NCBI RefSeq assembly: GCF_017357825.1
Contig: NZ_CP046072.1
Location: 1,488,001 to 1,552,000 of the forward strand
DNA: 64,000 bases
From: Sulfurimonas aquatica
GTDB taxonomy: Bacteria > Campylobacterota > Campylobacteria > Campylobacterales > Sulfurimonadaceae
Reading direction: 5' to 3'
A program made the translations under genes and the position numbers. Every line of letters starts with the position of its first letter. Position 1 is the first letter of the stretch. Of this stretch, positions 26,477 to 36,320 are shown in pieces. The notes under the pieces are model-generated. The model did no database searches and had not been told where the DNA came from. It worked only from the letters and a program-made list of their open reading frames with translations.

Positions 26477-27841
26477 ATGTTAGAAAAGTCAACTGAGCTT
26501 CACACAGAGTTTTGGAAAATTTTCGATGAGCAAGATAGAGGAAAAATAAATGAATTCAAAGAGTATATGGATAAGTTTGCAGTAAATTACAATCTTTACA
26601 AAGATGGTAATTTTATAGAGCAATCTCTACCTTTTGATATCGTACCTCGCATTATTTCCAAGAAAGAGTTTGCAAAAATAGAAAAAGGGCTTATTCAAAG
26701 AGTTACAGCACTTAACCTTTTTTTAGAAGATTTATACACAGATTCCAGGATAGTAAAAGATGGTGTAATTCCTCAAGCCTTTATAGATAGCGCTAGTGGT
26801 TACTTAAAAGAGTTTGTTGGTTTTTCACCATCTAAAAAGTTAAGAACGCATATCAGTGGAATAGATCTTGTAAAAGATTCAAAAAGTGATGAATGGATAA
26901 TTCTAGAAGATAACTTGAGAGTGCCTAGTGGTTCTAGTTACCCTCTTTCCATTAGAAACACTTACAGAAAGATTTACCCAGACTTTTTTGAAAAACTAAA
27001 AATTCAACCAATTAAAGACTTTCCTAAAATTATTGGAAGTGCAATGGACTACTCAAACACTGGTGGCATAAATGTTTTACTAACGCCAGGTAGATTTAAT
27101 TCTGCTTACTATGAGCACAGTTATCTTGCAGAAAAAAGTGGTGCGTTACTTGCACGTCCACATGAACTTGTAGTGATTGATAAAAAAGTATATTTTAAAA
27201 ACTATAACGGTAAAAAGATATTGGTTGGCGCAATATACAGAAGACTTGATGACGATTTTTTAGATCCTAAGTTTTTCAATCCTGAGAGTCTCATAGGTGT
27301 TCCTGGTCTTATTGATGCATACTTAGCTGGAAATGTTGCACTTATGAATGCAATAGGAAATGGTGTTGCCGATGATAAAGGAATCTATTATTTTGTACCT
27401 AAAATGATAAAGTACTATTTAAATGAAGAGCCTATATTACAAAACGCACCAACATACCTTCCATACTTCAAAGAAGATATGGATTATGTCATGAACAATA
27501 TGAATAAACTAGTTATCAAAGATGTAGCTGAAGCTGGAGGTTACGGCGTTTTATTTGGACACTCTATGACAGAACTTCAAATAGAAGATCTAAAGGTTAC
27601 TATAAAAAACAACCCTAGAAGATTTATAGCGCAAGAACTTGTAGAATTTTATGATGAGAAATGCTTTATCAACAATGAACTAGTAGATAGAAAAGCGGAC
27701 TTTAGAGCTTACGTGGTCATGGGTGAGGATGTAAAAGTTTGGCAATGTGGACTTACTAGATATGCACTTGAAGAAGGAAACTATCTTGTTAACTCTTCTC
27801 AAGGTGGCGGTTTTAAAGATACTTGGGTAATGGAGTTATAA
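26477..27841 (+). CDS. Circularly permuted ATP-grasp protein (DUF404/DUF407)
   Basis: 454-residue predicted ligase of the circularly permuted ATP-grasp family, whose members are predicted to form amide or peptide bonds with ATP. Signatures: 'ILEDNLRVPSGSSYPL', 'LLTPGRFNSAYYEHSYLA', 'YRRLDDDFLDP', 'NAIGNGVADDKGIYYFVP' and a late glycine-rich 'GGYGVLFG'. The second ATP-grasp (inside the 29452 gene) is related but diverged. The next gene (alpha-E) starts one base after its stop. It belongs to the region 26477-37109, a predicted peptide-modification locus. Substrates are unknown. Confidence 0.88.
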   Translation: MLEKSTELHTEFWKIFDEQDRGKINEFKEYMDKFAVNYNLYKDGNFIEQSLPFDIVPRIISKKEFAKIEKGLIQRVTALNLFLEDLYTDSRIVKDGVIPQAFIDSASGYLKEFVGFSPSKKLRTHISGIDLVKDSKSDEWIILEDNLRVPSGSSYPLSIRNTYRKIYPDFFEKLKIQPIKDFPKIIGSAMDYSNTGGINVLLTPGRFNSAYYEHSYLAEKSGALLARPHELVVIDKKVYFKNYNGKKILVGAIYRRLDDDFLDPKFFNPESLIGVPGLIDAYLAGNVALMNAIGNGVADDKGIYYFVPKMIKYYLNEEPILQNAPTYLPYFKEDMDYVMNNMNKLVIKDVAEAGGYGVLFGHSMTELQIEDLKVTIKNNPRRFIAQELVEFYDEKCFINNELVDRKADFRAYVVMGEDVKVWQCGLTRYALEEGNYLVNSSQGGGFKDTWVMEL

Positions 27842-27842
27842 T

Positions 27843-28502
27843 ATGAATCACTTAATAACGGCAAACGTAGCTACAAACTTATACTGGTTAGGCAGATACT
27901 TAGAGAGAATGGTTGTAACGCTAGATGAAATTTTAGTTGCATATGACAAAATTATAGATGTTGATAAAAATGCGGGAAAAGAGCTTTATAAGAAATTTGA
28001 TATTGAGCTTGAATATACAGACGCAATCGACTTCTTACAAAAAGCAATATTTGGAGAGCATAGTGCGAACTTACTCTCTGCAGTTCAAAATGCGAGAGAG
28101 AGTGCTATCATCAGTCGTAATCATCTTCATAACAATGCTTTTGGCGAGACAATAGAACTCCATGCACTATTTCAAAGTGCATCTAATTCTCCCGTACTTG
28201 TCGATTATAAACTACTCGATACCGCACACTCGCTTATTCGCGAGATTTGGGGTAGTGTATCAAAAAGAGAGTATAGATCAGGACGTCTTCTGTTTTTTAG
28301 ATTAGGTAAACTCGTTGAAGAGGCAGATTATCGCATAAGATTTAATTTACCAGATGACATGACGGTTAGTGTAATCAAAGATATTGATCATATTCTTAAA
28401 AGTTTAAATGAAGATTATATACCTGAAGAAATTGACACTACGGATATGGTTAAACTTTTAAATCAAGTTAATGAAAGAATAGACAAAGTAATTGTCGATT
28501 AA
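27843..28502 (+). CDS. Stand-alone alpha-E domain protein (DUF403)
   Basis: 219-residue all-helical protein that begins with the family signature 'NVATNLYWLGRYLERMV'. Alpha-E proteins are obligate partners of circularly permuted ATP-grasp enzymes, but their reaction is unknown. Typical members are about 310 residues, so this one is short; it lacks roughly 90 residues of the usual helical bundle, with no sign of frame disruption. ATG lies one base after the ATP-grasp stop, so translation is coupled. Confidence 0.85.
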   Translation: MNHLITANVATNLYWLGRYLERMVVTLDEILVAYDKIIDVDKNAGKELYKKFDIELEYTDAIDFLQKAIFGEHSANLLSAVQNARESAIISRNHLHNNAFGETIELHALFQSASNSPVLVDYKLLDTAHSLIREIWGSVSKREYRSGRLLFFRLGKLVEEADYRIRFNLPDDMTVSVIKDIDHILKSLNEDYIPEEIDTTDMVKLLNQVNERIDKVIVD

Positions 28503-28508
28503 AAATAG

Positions 28509-28526
28509 TAGTACAGCTATGTACTA
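28509..28526. terminator. Hairpin between convergent genes
   Basis: TAGTACA (28509-28515) and TGTACTA (28520-28526) pair around GCTA, seven bases after the alpha-E stop and just after the end of the convergent transglutaminase gene. It has no long T-tract, so it is a weak bidirectional terminator at best. Confidence 0.4.
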
Positions 28527-28537
28527 TTACTATACTT

Positions 28538-29449
28538 CTAAGTAGAGGCCTGTGTTATAGTCTCTACTTTTCTAACATCTACCATAACTGAAAGCTTACT
28601 GTTACCACTACTAAATACAACGCCCTTTAGAGGTGAAATATCATTATAGTCTCTACCTGAACCAAGAACAATATGTTGCTCTTTTGGAATAATATTGTTT
28701 GTTGGATCAAACTCAGCCCACCCTGCATTTGGAATATAAAGTGCAAACCATGCATGTGAAGCGTCCGCTCCAAAAAGTTTTTCTTCTCCCTCTTTAGGAA
28801 GTGTCTCTATATACCCACTCATATATTTAGCAGGTAGGCCTATGCTTCTAAGTGCAGAAATTGCAAATTGTGCAAAATCTTGACATACACCTTTTTTTGC
28901 TTCAAAAATTGTTTCTACATTTGTAGTTATATTACTAAAGCCAGAGACAAACTTAAAATCATTAAAAATTCTCTGCATAAACTCATTTGCAGCCTCAAAC
29001 ATATCTCTATCTTTTCTAAAAGACTCAAGTACATAATCTTTGATTGCTTGTGAGGCATATGGAATTAGGTCAGATTCAAATAAATACTGCTTAGCCAATA
29101 CATCGTCAACATGAAATTTAGAGAGCCTCTTAAGTGCTTCTTCATAAGTGATACTATGTATCTTTAAACTTGCTAGATGCTCTTCTACTAAAGATGTAGA
29201 TATCTCTACTGTTGATTTTCCAATAACACTAAATGATTTATGAGGTTTACGTATGAGCATATGAATATTTGTATTCTCATACATATCTATAAACTCTGAA
29301 GATTCATATGCGGGGGGAGAAACTTCCATCTCAAAAGATAAAAGTTTTTGAGCATAAGTATCTTTTGGTTTGAGTCTTGTTAAATTATGACTAAAGGTTA
29401 CATCATTTTGGTATGAAAATTCTGTTTTATGGTAAATGTTATATATCAT
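28538..29449 (-). CDS. Transglutaminase-like cysteine protein (Bact_transglu_N type)
   Basis: 303-residue protein. The N-terminal beta domain resembles Bact_transglu_N ('YHKTEFSYQNDV'). The transglutaminase core has the full catalytic triad: Cys in 'GVCQDFAQFA' (about 187), His in 'SHAWFALYIP' (about 233) and Asp in 'AEFDPTNN'. Family members are peptidases or amidases, or transglutaminases, on peptide substrates. It is the last gene of a leftward run (36.3 to 28.5 kb), with two bases between it and the ATP-grasp/alpha-E fusion. No signal peptide. Confidence 0.88.
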   Translation of the reverse strand: MIYNIYHKTEFSYQNDVTFSHNLTRLKPKDTYAQKLLSFEMEVSPPAYESSEFIDMYENTNIHMLIRKPHKSFSVIGKSTVEISTSLVEEHLASLKIHSITYEEALKRLSKFHVDDVLAKQYLFESDLIPYASQAIKDYVLESFRKDRDMFEAANEFMQRIFNDFKFVSGFSNITTNVETIFEAKKGVCQDFAQFAISALRSIGLPAKYMSGYIETLPKEGEEKLFGADASHAWFALYIPNAGWAEFDPTNNIIPKEQHIVLGSGRDYNDISPLKGVVFSSGNSKLSVMVDVRKVETITQAST

Positions 29450-29451
29450 AG

Positions 29452-31947
29452 TTACTCATCATTGTGTGAAAAATAGGTATTTGAAAACTCATCGGAGCAC
29501 TTAAGTGTAAGGTCGGACAGTTCAGATAAAATATCATCCAATTCCGTATATACACCATCTTCTTCTTTTATATTAATCAGGGCTTGTAGGTTTATCGTAT
29601 TGAGTATTTTTTGTACTTTAATGATAGTATTTTCGTATGAAGTTAAACTCTCTTTTGCTTTTGGCAATAGCTTAAAGTCATCTAAGAGTGCTTGCATAAT
29701 GTATGAGAGTGATTTTGGAAACTGTGGATTTAAAATTAAAAAATCTAAAACATTTTCTAGAGTTAAAGAGCTTTTATAGTGTGCTCTATATGCATTAAAC
29801 CCTTCTACGGAGTTAAGCATTCCTGTAAGTACATCACTGCTTATTGATTTGTCAACTTTTATACAGAGTATTGATTTAGCTTTGGAGATAAGTAGAAGTG
29901 CATCTTCTATTTTAAAACCTATTTCAAATAAGATAAGACCTTGTTCTTTAAAAATACTCTCATATACAAGCTGTTTGTAGGCCATTTGATAGATAAGAAA
30001 CTTATCTAATTCTCCAGCAATAACTAAGGTAGAATCATTTTTTCTGTTGGCAAAGGCATACCACTCTTTATTTGCTTTGTCAAATAATTTCCAAGACTCT
30101 AATGTTAAAAGATCCTTGAGATTTATATTTGCATTTGAGAGCATTGATATCGTCATAGACAAAGAACCTGAACGATTTATATCTTTAATTACAGAGCTTA
30201 TCTCTACCATAGGAAAAATCTCTAAGTTCTCTTTGTTTTCTAAATCAAAAAAGCCTGGATATGTCATTGTCATATGTGTAAGTGCATTTTGTAAAATCAC
30301 TTGTGACTCCTTAGATGTCACAATTTCATATCTATAAAAGTTTGTAATTTTTTTGATTACATGAAGTATTAGCCTAGTCGTAGCTATAGATCTTGAGAGA
30401 TATCGTCCAAGCCAGAAGAGATTTTCCGCTTTTTGCGTAGAGATATTTTCAATGGATGTTTCAACAAAAGGCACATATTTGATTGGTGCCATTGGAATAT
30501 TTTCTTCTTCCTCTTCACCTAGTATCCATAAATCTTTACTTATACCACTATTTTTTGATGAAACTAAGAGACTATCTTTATGTGCAGCAATTCGGACCAG
30601 TCCACCATTCATTACAGTGTAGTCATCACCTTTTTTTATTGAGAATGCTCTAATTACGGCGTTTCTAGGTTCGATTTTATTTTTATTAAAATATGGAACG
30701 GTAGAGAAGCCAATCTCTTCTTGTGCAACATATTGATGAGGATTTTGAATTAACTTAGAGATAAGTTGCTCTTTTTGTTCCACTGAGAGGTTTTTACCAA
30801 AGTAAATCTGTATCTCTTCTGTCCTATCAATTTTTTTAACGATAAGAGTATCTAAGTTTTTTATAACGAAATCAAGCTCTTTTTTTTGCCCACACCACCA
30901 TGTAGCAATTTGAGGAAGAATCAAATCCTCTTTTAGAAAAAATTGAGATATTTTTTTCATAAAAGGGTTTAGTCCAATGTTCTCTAATATCGCACTACCT
31001 ATTGGATTAATCATATTTAGATTATTATTTCGCATTGCGTCTAAAAGTCCAGCAACACCTAGCTGAGATTCACTTTTAAGCTCAAGAGGATCACAAAACC
31101 TGTCATCTACTCGTCGCAGTAATGTATTGATTTTTTTAAGGCCACCAAGACTTTTTGCCCAAATAAACCCATCTTTAGCGAGTAAATCAGCTCCTTGTAC
31201 CATATTTATCTCTAGATAAGAGCTAAGATATGCTTGTTCAAAGTAAGTCTCATTATAAGCACCTGGAGTAAGTAAAGCGGCTGTTGATGTATCTCCACCA
31301 GTCAATTCTCTAAGAAGTGCTTTGTAGTCTTGAATAAATGAGTAGAGTTTTTTGGTTGAGATATTAGGATAAAGCTCGTTTGCAACAGAGTTCATTGTAA
31401 GTCTATTCTCTATAGCATATCCAAGACCGGAAGGTGCCTGAGCCTTATCGCTAACAACCCACATTTTTCCATCTGGACCACGTGCTATATCTGTCGCATA
31501 AAAGTAGAGATTAAAATCTTCCTTCTTACCAAAGTTGAAAACTTCTGTAAGAAAACCTTTATGAGCAAAGATAACTTCAGCGGGAACGATATTCTCTTTT
31601 ATAAGCTTTTGCTCTGAATACAAATCTTTGAGGATGAGATTAAATAATTTTGCTCTTTGTTTGAGACCTTTTTTTATCTCGCTCCACTCCTCTTCTTTAA
31701 CAACAAAAGGGATAGGATCAAGACTCCAAGATCTACTTGTAGGTTTTTCGTTACTATCAAAAACATTATATGCTACGCCATTATCTTCAAGGTGCCAATC
31801 TATTTCGTCTTGCTTCTCTTTTAAAAGTTCTAGTCCTGACTCTTCTATCCCTTTTACTACTTCACTCCAAGACTCTTTAACGTTTCCCTCACTATCAAAT
31901 ACTTCATCTAGTGAAGACTCTCTAGAATAACCCTCAAATATACTCAT
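29452..31947 (-). CDS. Circularly permuted ATP-grasp fused to alpha-E
   Basis: 831-residue fusion. The ATP-grasp part (about 1-480) has 'LLTPGAYNETYFEQAYL', 'LLRRVDDRFCDP' and 'NPIGSAILEN'. The C-terminal alpha-E part (about 505-831) begins 'KAENLFWLGRYLSRS'. The fused arrangement duplicates, in one chain, the two separate proteins coded at 26477-28502, though the sequences are well diverged. Stop and start of neighbours abut (next gene starts at 29449, previous ends at 31948), so it is in one operon with the DUF2126 protein and the 303-residue transglutaminase. Predicted ATP-dependent amide ligase; substrate unknown. Confidence 0.88.
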   Translation of the reverse strand: MSIFEGYSRESSLDEVFDSEGNVKESWSEVVKGIEESGLELLKEKQDEIDWHLEDNGVAYNVFDSNEKPTSRSWSLDPIPFVVKEEEWSEIKKGLKQRAKLFNLILKDLYSEQKLIKENIVPAEVIFAHKGFLTEVFNFGKKEDFNLYFYATDIARGPDGKMWVVSDKAQAPSGLGYAIENRLTMNSVANELYPNISTKKLYSFIQDYKALLRELTGGDTSTAALLTPGAYNETYFEQAYLSSYLEINMVQGADLLAKDGFIWAKSLGGLKKINTLLRRVDDRFCDPLELKSESQLGVAGLLDAMRNNNLNMINPIGSAILENIGLNPFMKKISQFFLKEDLILPQIATWWCGQKKELDFVIKNLDTLIVKKIDRTEEIQIYFGKNLSVEQKEQLISKLIQNPHQYVAQEEIGFSTVPYFNKNKIEPRNAVIRAFSIKKGDDYTVMNGGLVRIAAHKDSLLVSSKNSGISKDLWILGEEEEENIPMAPIKYVPFVETSIENISTQKAENLFWLGRYLSRSIATTRLILHVIKKITNFYRYEIVTSKESQVILQNALTHMTMTYPGFFDLENKENLEIFPMVEISSVIKDINRSGSLSMTISMLSNANINLKDLLTLESWKLFDKANKEWYAFANRKNDSTLVIAGELDKFLIYQMAYKQLVYESIFKEQGLILFEIGFKIEDALLLISKAKSILCIKVDKSISSDVLTGMLNSVEGFNAYRAHYKSSLTLENVLDFLILNPQFPKSLSYIMQALLDDFKLLPKAKESLTSYENTIIKVQKILNTINLQALINIKEEDGVYTELDDILSELSDLTLKCSDEFSNTYFSHNDE

Positions 31948-34900
31948 TTACTGTTTGGCCCACTTTCTTCTTAAGTCTAATGTATGAGGGTACTCTATAC
32001 TCTGAGTAACCTCTTGGAAAAGAAATACTTCACTATCTGGTTTATCTTTTAGAAGTACGGCTCTTTTTGTGCCACTCAAATCAGTCATGTTTTGTTTGAC
32101 TACTGTTGAACTTACATATTCAACAGGACCTTGGGTATGGTTAAACTCAAAAAATCTATTACCTCTGCGAGATTCGGCTTCATTTGAATTTACAGGAAAT
32201 GTCTCATACGTTCTACCACCAGGATGAGAAACGTGATAAGTCATCCCTCCAATAGATCTTTGGTTCCATTTGTCCACAATATCAAAAGTTAATGGAGTAT
32301 CGACTCCAATAGTAGGATGAAGTGCAGACCATGGTTGCCATGCTTTATACTTAATGCCAGCCACAAATTCACCTTCAATGCCACTAGGACTCAGTGGAAT
32401 AACGACTGAATTACAAGTCAGCACATAGCGTTCAGGTATAAAGTTATTTACTTTTACTTGCACTCTCTCAAGTGAAGAATCAACATATCTTGATGTACCT
32501 TGAGAGCTACTCTCTTCGCCTAAAACATTCCATGGCTCAATTGCTCCACGAAGTTCCATATGGACATTTTCAACTGTCGCCATTCCATAAAGAGGAAATC
32601 TAAACTCAAAGAATGGATCAAACCAGTCTAGTTTAAAATCATAACCTTCATTATTTAAATACTCAACAATGTCTTTCATATCTTCTTTAACATAATGCTC
32701 AAGTAAAAACTGATCGTGTAGTTGAGTACCCCAACGAACAAGTTTATGCTTGTATGGTTTTCTCCAAAAGAGTGATACTAAAGTTCTAATCAAAAGATTT
32801 TGCAAGAGTGCCATTCTAGGATGTGGTGGCATATCAAAACCACGAAGTTCTAAAATACCAAGTCGACCAGAACTAGAGTCGGGCGAGTAAAGTTTGTCTA
32901 TACAAAACTCTGAACGGTGAGTGTTTCCAGTTATATCTGTTAGCATATGACGGAAGAGTCTATCTGTCAACCAAAATGGAACTTCTTCATCTTGTGGAAT
33001 CTGAGAAAATGCAATCTCAAGTTCATACAAGTTATCAAGTCTTCCCTCATCCACACGAGGTGCCTGAGAAGTTGGACCAATAAAAGCACCTGAAAATAGA
33101 TACGAAAGACCTGGATGGTGTTGCCAAAAAGTTATAAAACTTCTAAGAACTTCAGGACGACGAAGAAGTGGACTGTCTTCTGGTTTCATACCACCAATAG
33201 TGACATGGTTACCTCCACCCGTTCCGGTGTGTTTTCCATCAAGCATGAACTTTTCAGTTCCTAAACGCGACTCTTTAGCGTCTTTATAAAGCGTAAATAG
33301 ATTATCGCTTAGATCTTTCCAAGAAGTAGTCGGATGAATATTCACCTCAATAACGCCAGGATCCGGGGTTACTTTAATAGTCTCTAGTCTTAAGTCGTGA
33401 GCTGGTTCATACCCTTCTATTACTACTTTGATATTAAGTGATTTTGCAACCGCTTCAATAGAAGCGATAAGTTCTAAGAAGGCTTCAGTATGATTTAATG
33501 GTGGTAAAAATATATAGAGTTTTCCCTTACGGATTTCAATATTTAGTGCCGTTCTTACAAAAACTGCATCTGGGTCATTTTCTATAGTAATAGTGTCAGC
33601 TTTTTTACATCTTTTTTTTGCATCTTTTCTAAACTTATCTAACTTACCGACTTCTGCAAATAGATCAGGCTCTGGATGTGTTGCTAATTCATTTTCTGGG
33701 TTTTCTATAAGGGAAGACATAGGTAGTCTTAAACCTAAAGGAGAATCTCCTGGAATTAAAAACAGGTGAGCTCTTCTAAAGGCCCATCCAGAACTCATCC
33801 ACTCTTTCTCACCATAATTTAAAGGCAGAACAAACCCTACTGGTTTACTCAGTCCCTGTGAGAGAACTCTCGCTATGTTTTTTCTCTCTATAGAATCATC
33901 TATGTCACATTTTAAAGGGTCTACGTCTAAAGGAAATTCAGCCTCTTTCATTATATAGTGCATTGGGTCTTCATAAGCGCTAATTACGTTTTCTTTACTT
34001 ACTTTAAGAGTGAGTGCTAATTTTTCTATGAAATTTTGAGCATCTTCATTTGTATACTCATAACTCTCATTCATATTTGCAAAAAGAGATGGGTCTTTCC
34101 ATATTTTTTTCTTATCTTTTCTCCAGATTATGGAAGTTTGCCATCTTGGAATAGGCTCACCAGGATACCACTTTCCTTGAGCATAATGAAGCATTCCTCC
34201 CTTACCAAACGAATCTAAAAGTTTTCTAGAGAGTGTGTCGGCAAGTGCTCTTTTTTCTGGGCCATCAGCTCCAGTATTCCACTGTTCTGACTCCATATCA
34301 TCAATAGAAACAAACGTAGGCTCTCCACCCATAGACAATCTAACGTCATTTTCTTCGAGTTCTTTGTCTACGTCAAATCCAAGTTGATAAATTGCGTCCC
34401 ATTGATCATCTCTATAAGGTTTTGTAACGCGAGGCGACTCAAAGATTCTAGTTACTGTGTTTGAAAATTCAAACTCTGTTTCACATTTGTCACTTAAGCC
34501 TTCTATGGCATGAGCAGCATCATAGTGTGCAGTACAAGCTAGAGGAATATGACCCTCCCCAGCAAAAAGTCCACTTGTTGAATCAAGTCCAACCCAACCA
34601 GCACCTGGAAGATAAACTTCCGTCCAAGCGTGAAGGTCGGTAAAGTCTTCTTCAGGACCACTAGGACCATCAAGAGATTTCTCATCCGCTTTAAGTTGCA
34701 CTAGATATCCTGAAACAAAACGTGCTGCAAGACCTAAAGAACGTAGTACTTGAACAAATAACCATGCATAGTCTCTACAGCTACCTAGTTTTTTATCAAG
34801 CGTGACTTCACAAGCTTGAACGCCAGCTTCAAGACGTACAGTATATTTTAAAAATTTATAAATTTCTATGTTCAAGTAAACCAACATATCATTTATTTTT

Positions 34901-35316
34901 CTTTTTTTAAGATCAAGTTTTTTGAGAAACTTTTTAAGTAATTTTCCTTTTTCTGTTATCTCGAAATAAGGCTCTAACTCTTTTTTGAGCTCTTTTTTAT
35001 AAGTAAAAGGAAACTCTTCAGCATACTCTTCAACAAAAAAATCAAAAGGATTGATAGAGACTAAATCAGCGATTACCTCTACATCTATGCCAAACTCTTT
35101 TACTTTTTCTGGAAAAACTATTCTCGCGAGATAGTTACCATAAGGATCTTGCTGCCAGTTTATAAAGTGATTTTCTGGAGTAATTTTTAAAGAATAAGCG
35201 TCAATTGGCGTTCTACTGTGTGGTGCAGGACGTAATCTTATTGTATGAGGAGAAAGTGATATGTACTTATCATACTTGTAGTGTGTTTTATGAGAGAGGA
35301 CAACTTTTAATGACAT
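31948..35316 (-). CDS. Transglutaminase-DUF2126 fusion protein
   Basis: 1122-residue protein. The N-terminal 290 residues are a transglutaminase domain with Bact_transglu_N ('SHKTHYKYDKYI'), Cys in 'LGSCRDYAW' (about 181), His in 'DLHAWTEVYLPGAGW' (about 226) and Asp in 'GLDSTSG'. The rest is DUF2126, a long circularly permuted amidoligase-related domain, with 'RLSMGGEPTFVSIDD', 'TGTGGGNHVTIGG' and 'RMALLQNLLIRTLVS'. It is the core gene of these loci in many bacteria. Its stop abuts the start of the ATP-grasp/alpha-E fusion. Likely cytoplasmic; no signal peptide. Confidence 0.9.
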   Translation of the reverse strand: MSLKVVLSHKTHYKYDKYISLSPHTIRLRPAPHSRTPIDAYSLKITPENHFINWQQDPYGNYLARIVFPEKVKEFGIDVEVIADLVSINPFDFFVEEYAEEFPFTYKKELKKELEPYFEITEKGKLLKKFLKKLDLKKRKINDMLVYLNIEIYKFLKYTVRLEAGVQACEVTLDKKLGSCRDYAWLFVQVLRSLGLAARFVSGYLVQLKADEKSLDGPSGPEEDFTDLHAWTEVYLPGAGWVGLDSTSGLFAGEGHIPLACTAHYDAAHAIEGLSDKCETEFEFSNTVTRIFESPRVTKPYRDDQWDAIYQLGFDVDKELEENDVRLSMGGEPTFVSIDDMESEQWNTGADGPEKRALADTLSRKLLDSFGKGGMLHYAQGKWYPGEPIPRWQTSIIWRKDKKKIWKDPSLFANMNESYEYTNEDAQNFIEKLALTLKVSKENVISAYEDPMHYIMKEAEFPLDVDPLKCDIDDSIERKNIARVLSQGLSKPVGFVLPLNYGEKEWMSSGWAFRRAHLFLIPGDSPLGLRLPMSSLIENPENELATHPEPDLFAEVGKLDKFRKDAKKRCKKADTITIENDPDAVFVRTALNIEIRKGKLYIFLPPLNHTEAFLELIASIEAVAKSLNIKVVIEGYEPAHDLRLETIKVTPDPGVIEVNIHPTTSWKDLSDNLFTLYKDAKESRLGTEKFMLDGKHTGTGGGNHVTIGGMKPEDSPLLRRPEVLRSFITFWQHHPGLSYLFSGAFIGPTSQAPRVDEGRLDNLYELEIAFSQIPQDEEVPFWLTDRLFRHMLTDITGNTHRSEFCIDKLYSPDSSSGRLGILELRGFDMPPHPRMALLQNLLIRTLVSLFWRKPYKHKLVRWGTQLHDQFLLEHYVKEDMKDIVEYLNNEGYDFKLDWFDPFFEFRFPLYGMATVENVHMELRGAIEPWNVLGEESSSQGTSRYVDSSLERVQVKVNNFIPERYVLTCNSVVIPLSPSGIEGEFVAGIKYKAWQPWSALHPTIGVDTPLTFDIVDKWNQRSIGGMTYHVSHPGGRTYETFPVNSNEAESRRGNRFFEFNHTQGPVEYVSSTVVKQNMTDLSGTKRAVLLKDKPDSEVFLFQEVTQSIEYPHTLDLRRKWAKQ

Positions 35317-35458
35317 GATATTTCCTTTGATATTTCAGATATTGTATCATTTAACATTTTGCATAATTATCATAAACTGCTTAAAAATTAAGAAATCCGT
35401 TTAATCATGAAATAATACTATATAAAGCTTATAAAATGCCACTAAACAATACTCTTTT

Positions 35459-36310
35459 TTAACACTTAGTTACCCAGACTCCTACGTCAAGAGTAGATTT
35501 GGCCACACCTGAGAATGAACCCGATATTGGGGGAACAGACTCGGCTAGTCTAGCTACCGCAACAGGAATATGGTCTTTACCAACGATATCCCCTATAGTA
35601 GGGTCAAATCCTTTCCATCCTCCGCCGGGTATATAGACTTCAGCCCAAGCATGAGTTGATCCTATCTGGTCTAACATTAGCGGTGCATGAAGATATCCAC
35701 TTACAAAACGCGATGCTAAACCTAAACACTTAACGCACTCCATAAAAAAGAGCGCAAAATCACGGCATGAACCTGAACCAAGAGAGAGAGTATCCTTAAC
35801 AGTTTGAACGCCGGGTTCTTCTCTGACCGTATAAGACATAGTATTATAGATATTAGCCGCTATTCTTTGTAATAATGAATAGGTCTCAATATTTTCGCCA
35901 TATTTATATAGACTAAAAATCCAGTTGTTTAGGAGTGTTCTATCTTCTATGTCTGGAAGAGTCATATAGGGTGAGAGTAAAAACTGCTCATCAGCTTTGT
36001 ACTCAAAAGGATAATTAATGGCATAATCCGCGACAATAAAATTTAGAGGTGATTCATTATACTGCTGAATAATCACCTCACTCTCGATTATGCACTGTTG
36101 AGTAGACTCTTTAAAGTTAGCTATAGCTACGGAATTATCTTCAACATCTCTATGCCACAATATTTCTGCTTTGGGTACGCAGTTCAAACTAAATGACTCT
36201 ATACGAAGCTCGTGACCTTCTCTTGGACGTAAGAGTAAATTATGCAAGCCAAGAGTTACGTTAGCAGAGTAGTTGTAGTAAGTACGGTGAATAATTTTAT
36301 AACGCTGCAT
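35459..36310 (-). CDS. Transglutaminase-like cysteine protein
   Basis: 283-residue protein with Bact_transglu_N ('IHRTYYNYSANVTLG'), then the transglutaminase core: Cys in 'GSGSCRDFALFF' (about 181), His in 'THAWAEVYIPGGGW' (about 219) and Asp in 'KGFDPTIGD'. It is paralogous to the 303-residue protein and to the head of the DUF2126 fusion. It is 10 bases after the 262-residue transglutaminase and 142 bases before the DUF2126 fusion. Substrate unknown, triad intact. Confidence 0.88.
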   Translation of the reverse strand: MQRYKIIHRTYYNYSANVTLGLHNLLLRPREGHELRIESFSLNCVPKAEILWHRDVEDNSVAIANFKESTQQCIIESEVIIQQYNESPLNFIVADYAINYPFEYKADEQFLLSPYMTLPDIEDRTLLNNWIFSLYKYGENIETYSLLQRIAANIYNTMSYTVREEPGVQTVKDTLSLGSGSCRDFALFFMECVKCLGLASRFVSGYLHAPLMLDQIGSTHAWAEVYIPGGGWKGFDPTIGDIVGKDHIPVAVARLAESVPPISGSFSGVAKSTLDVGVWVTKC

Positions 36311-36320
36311 ATTTTATCCT

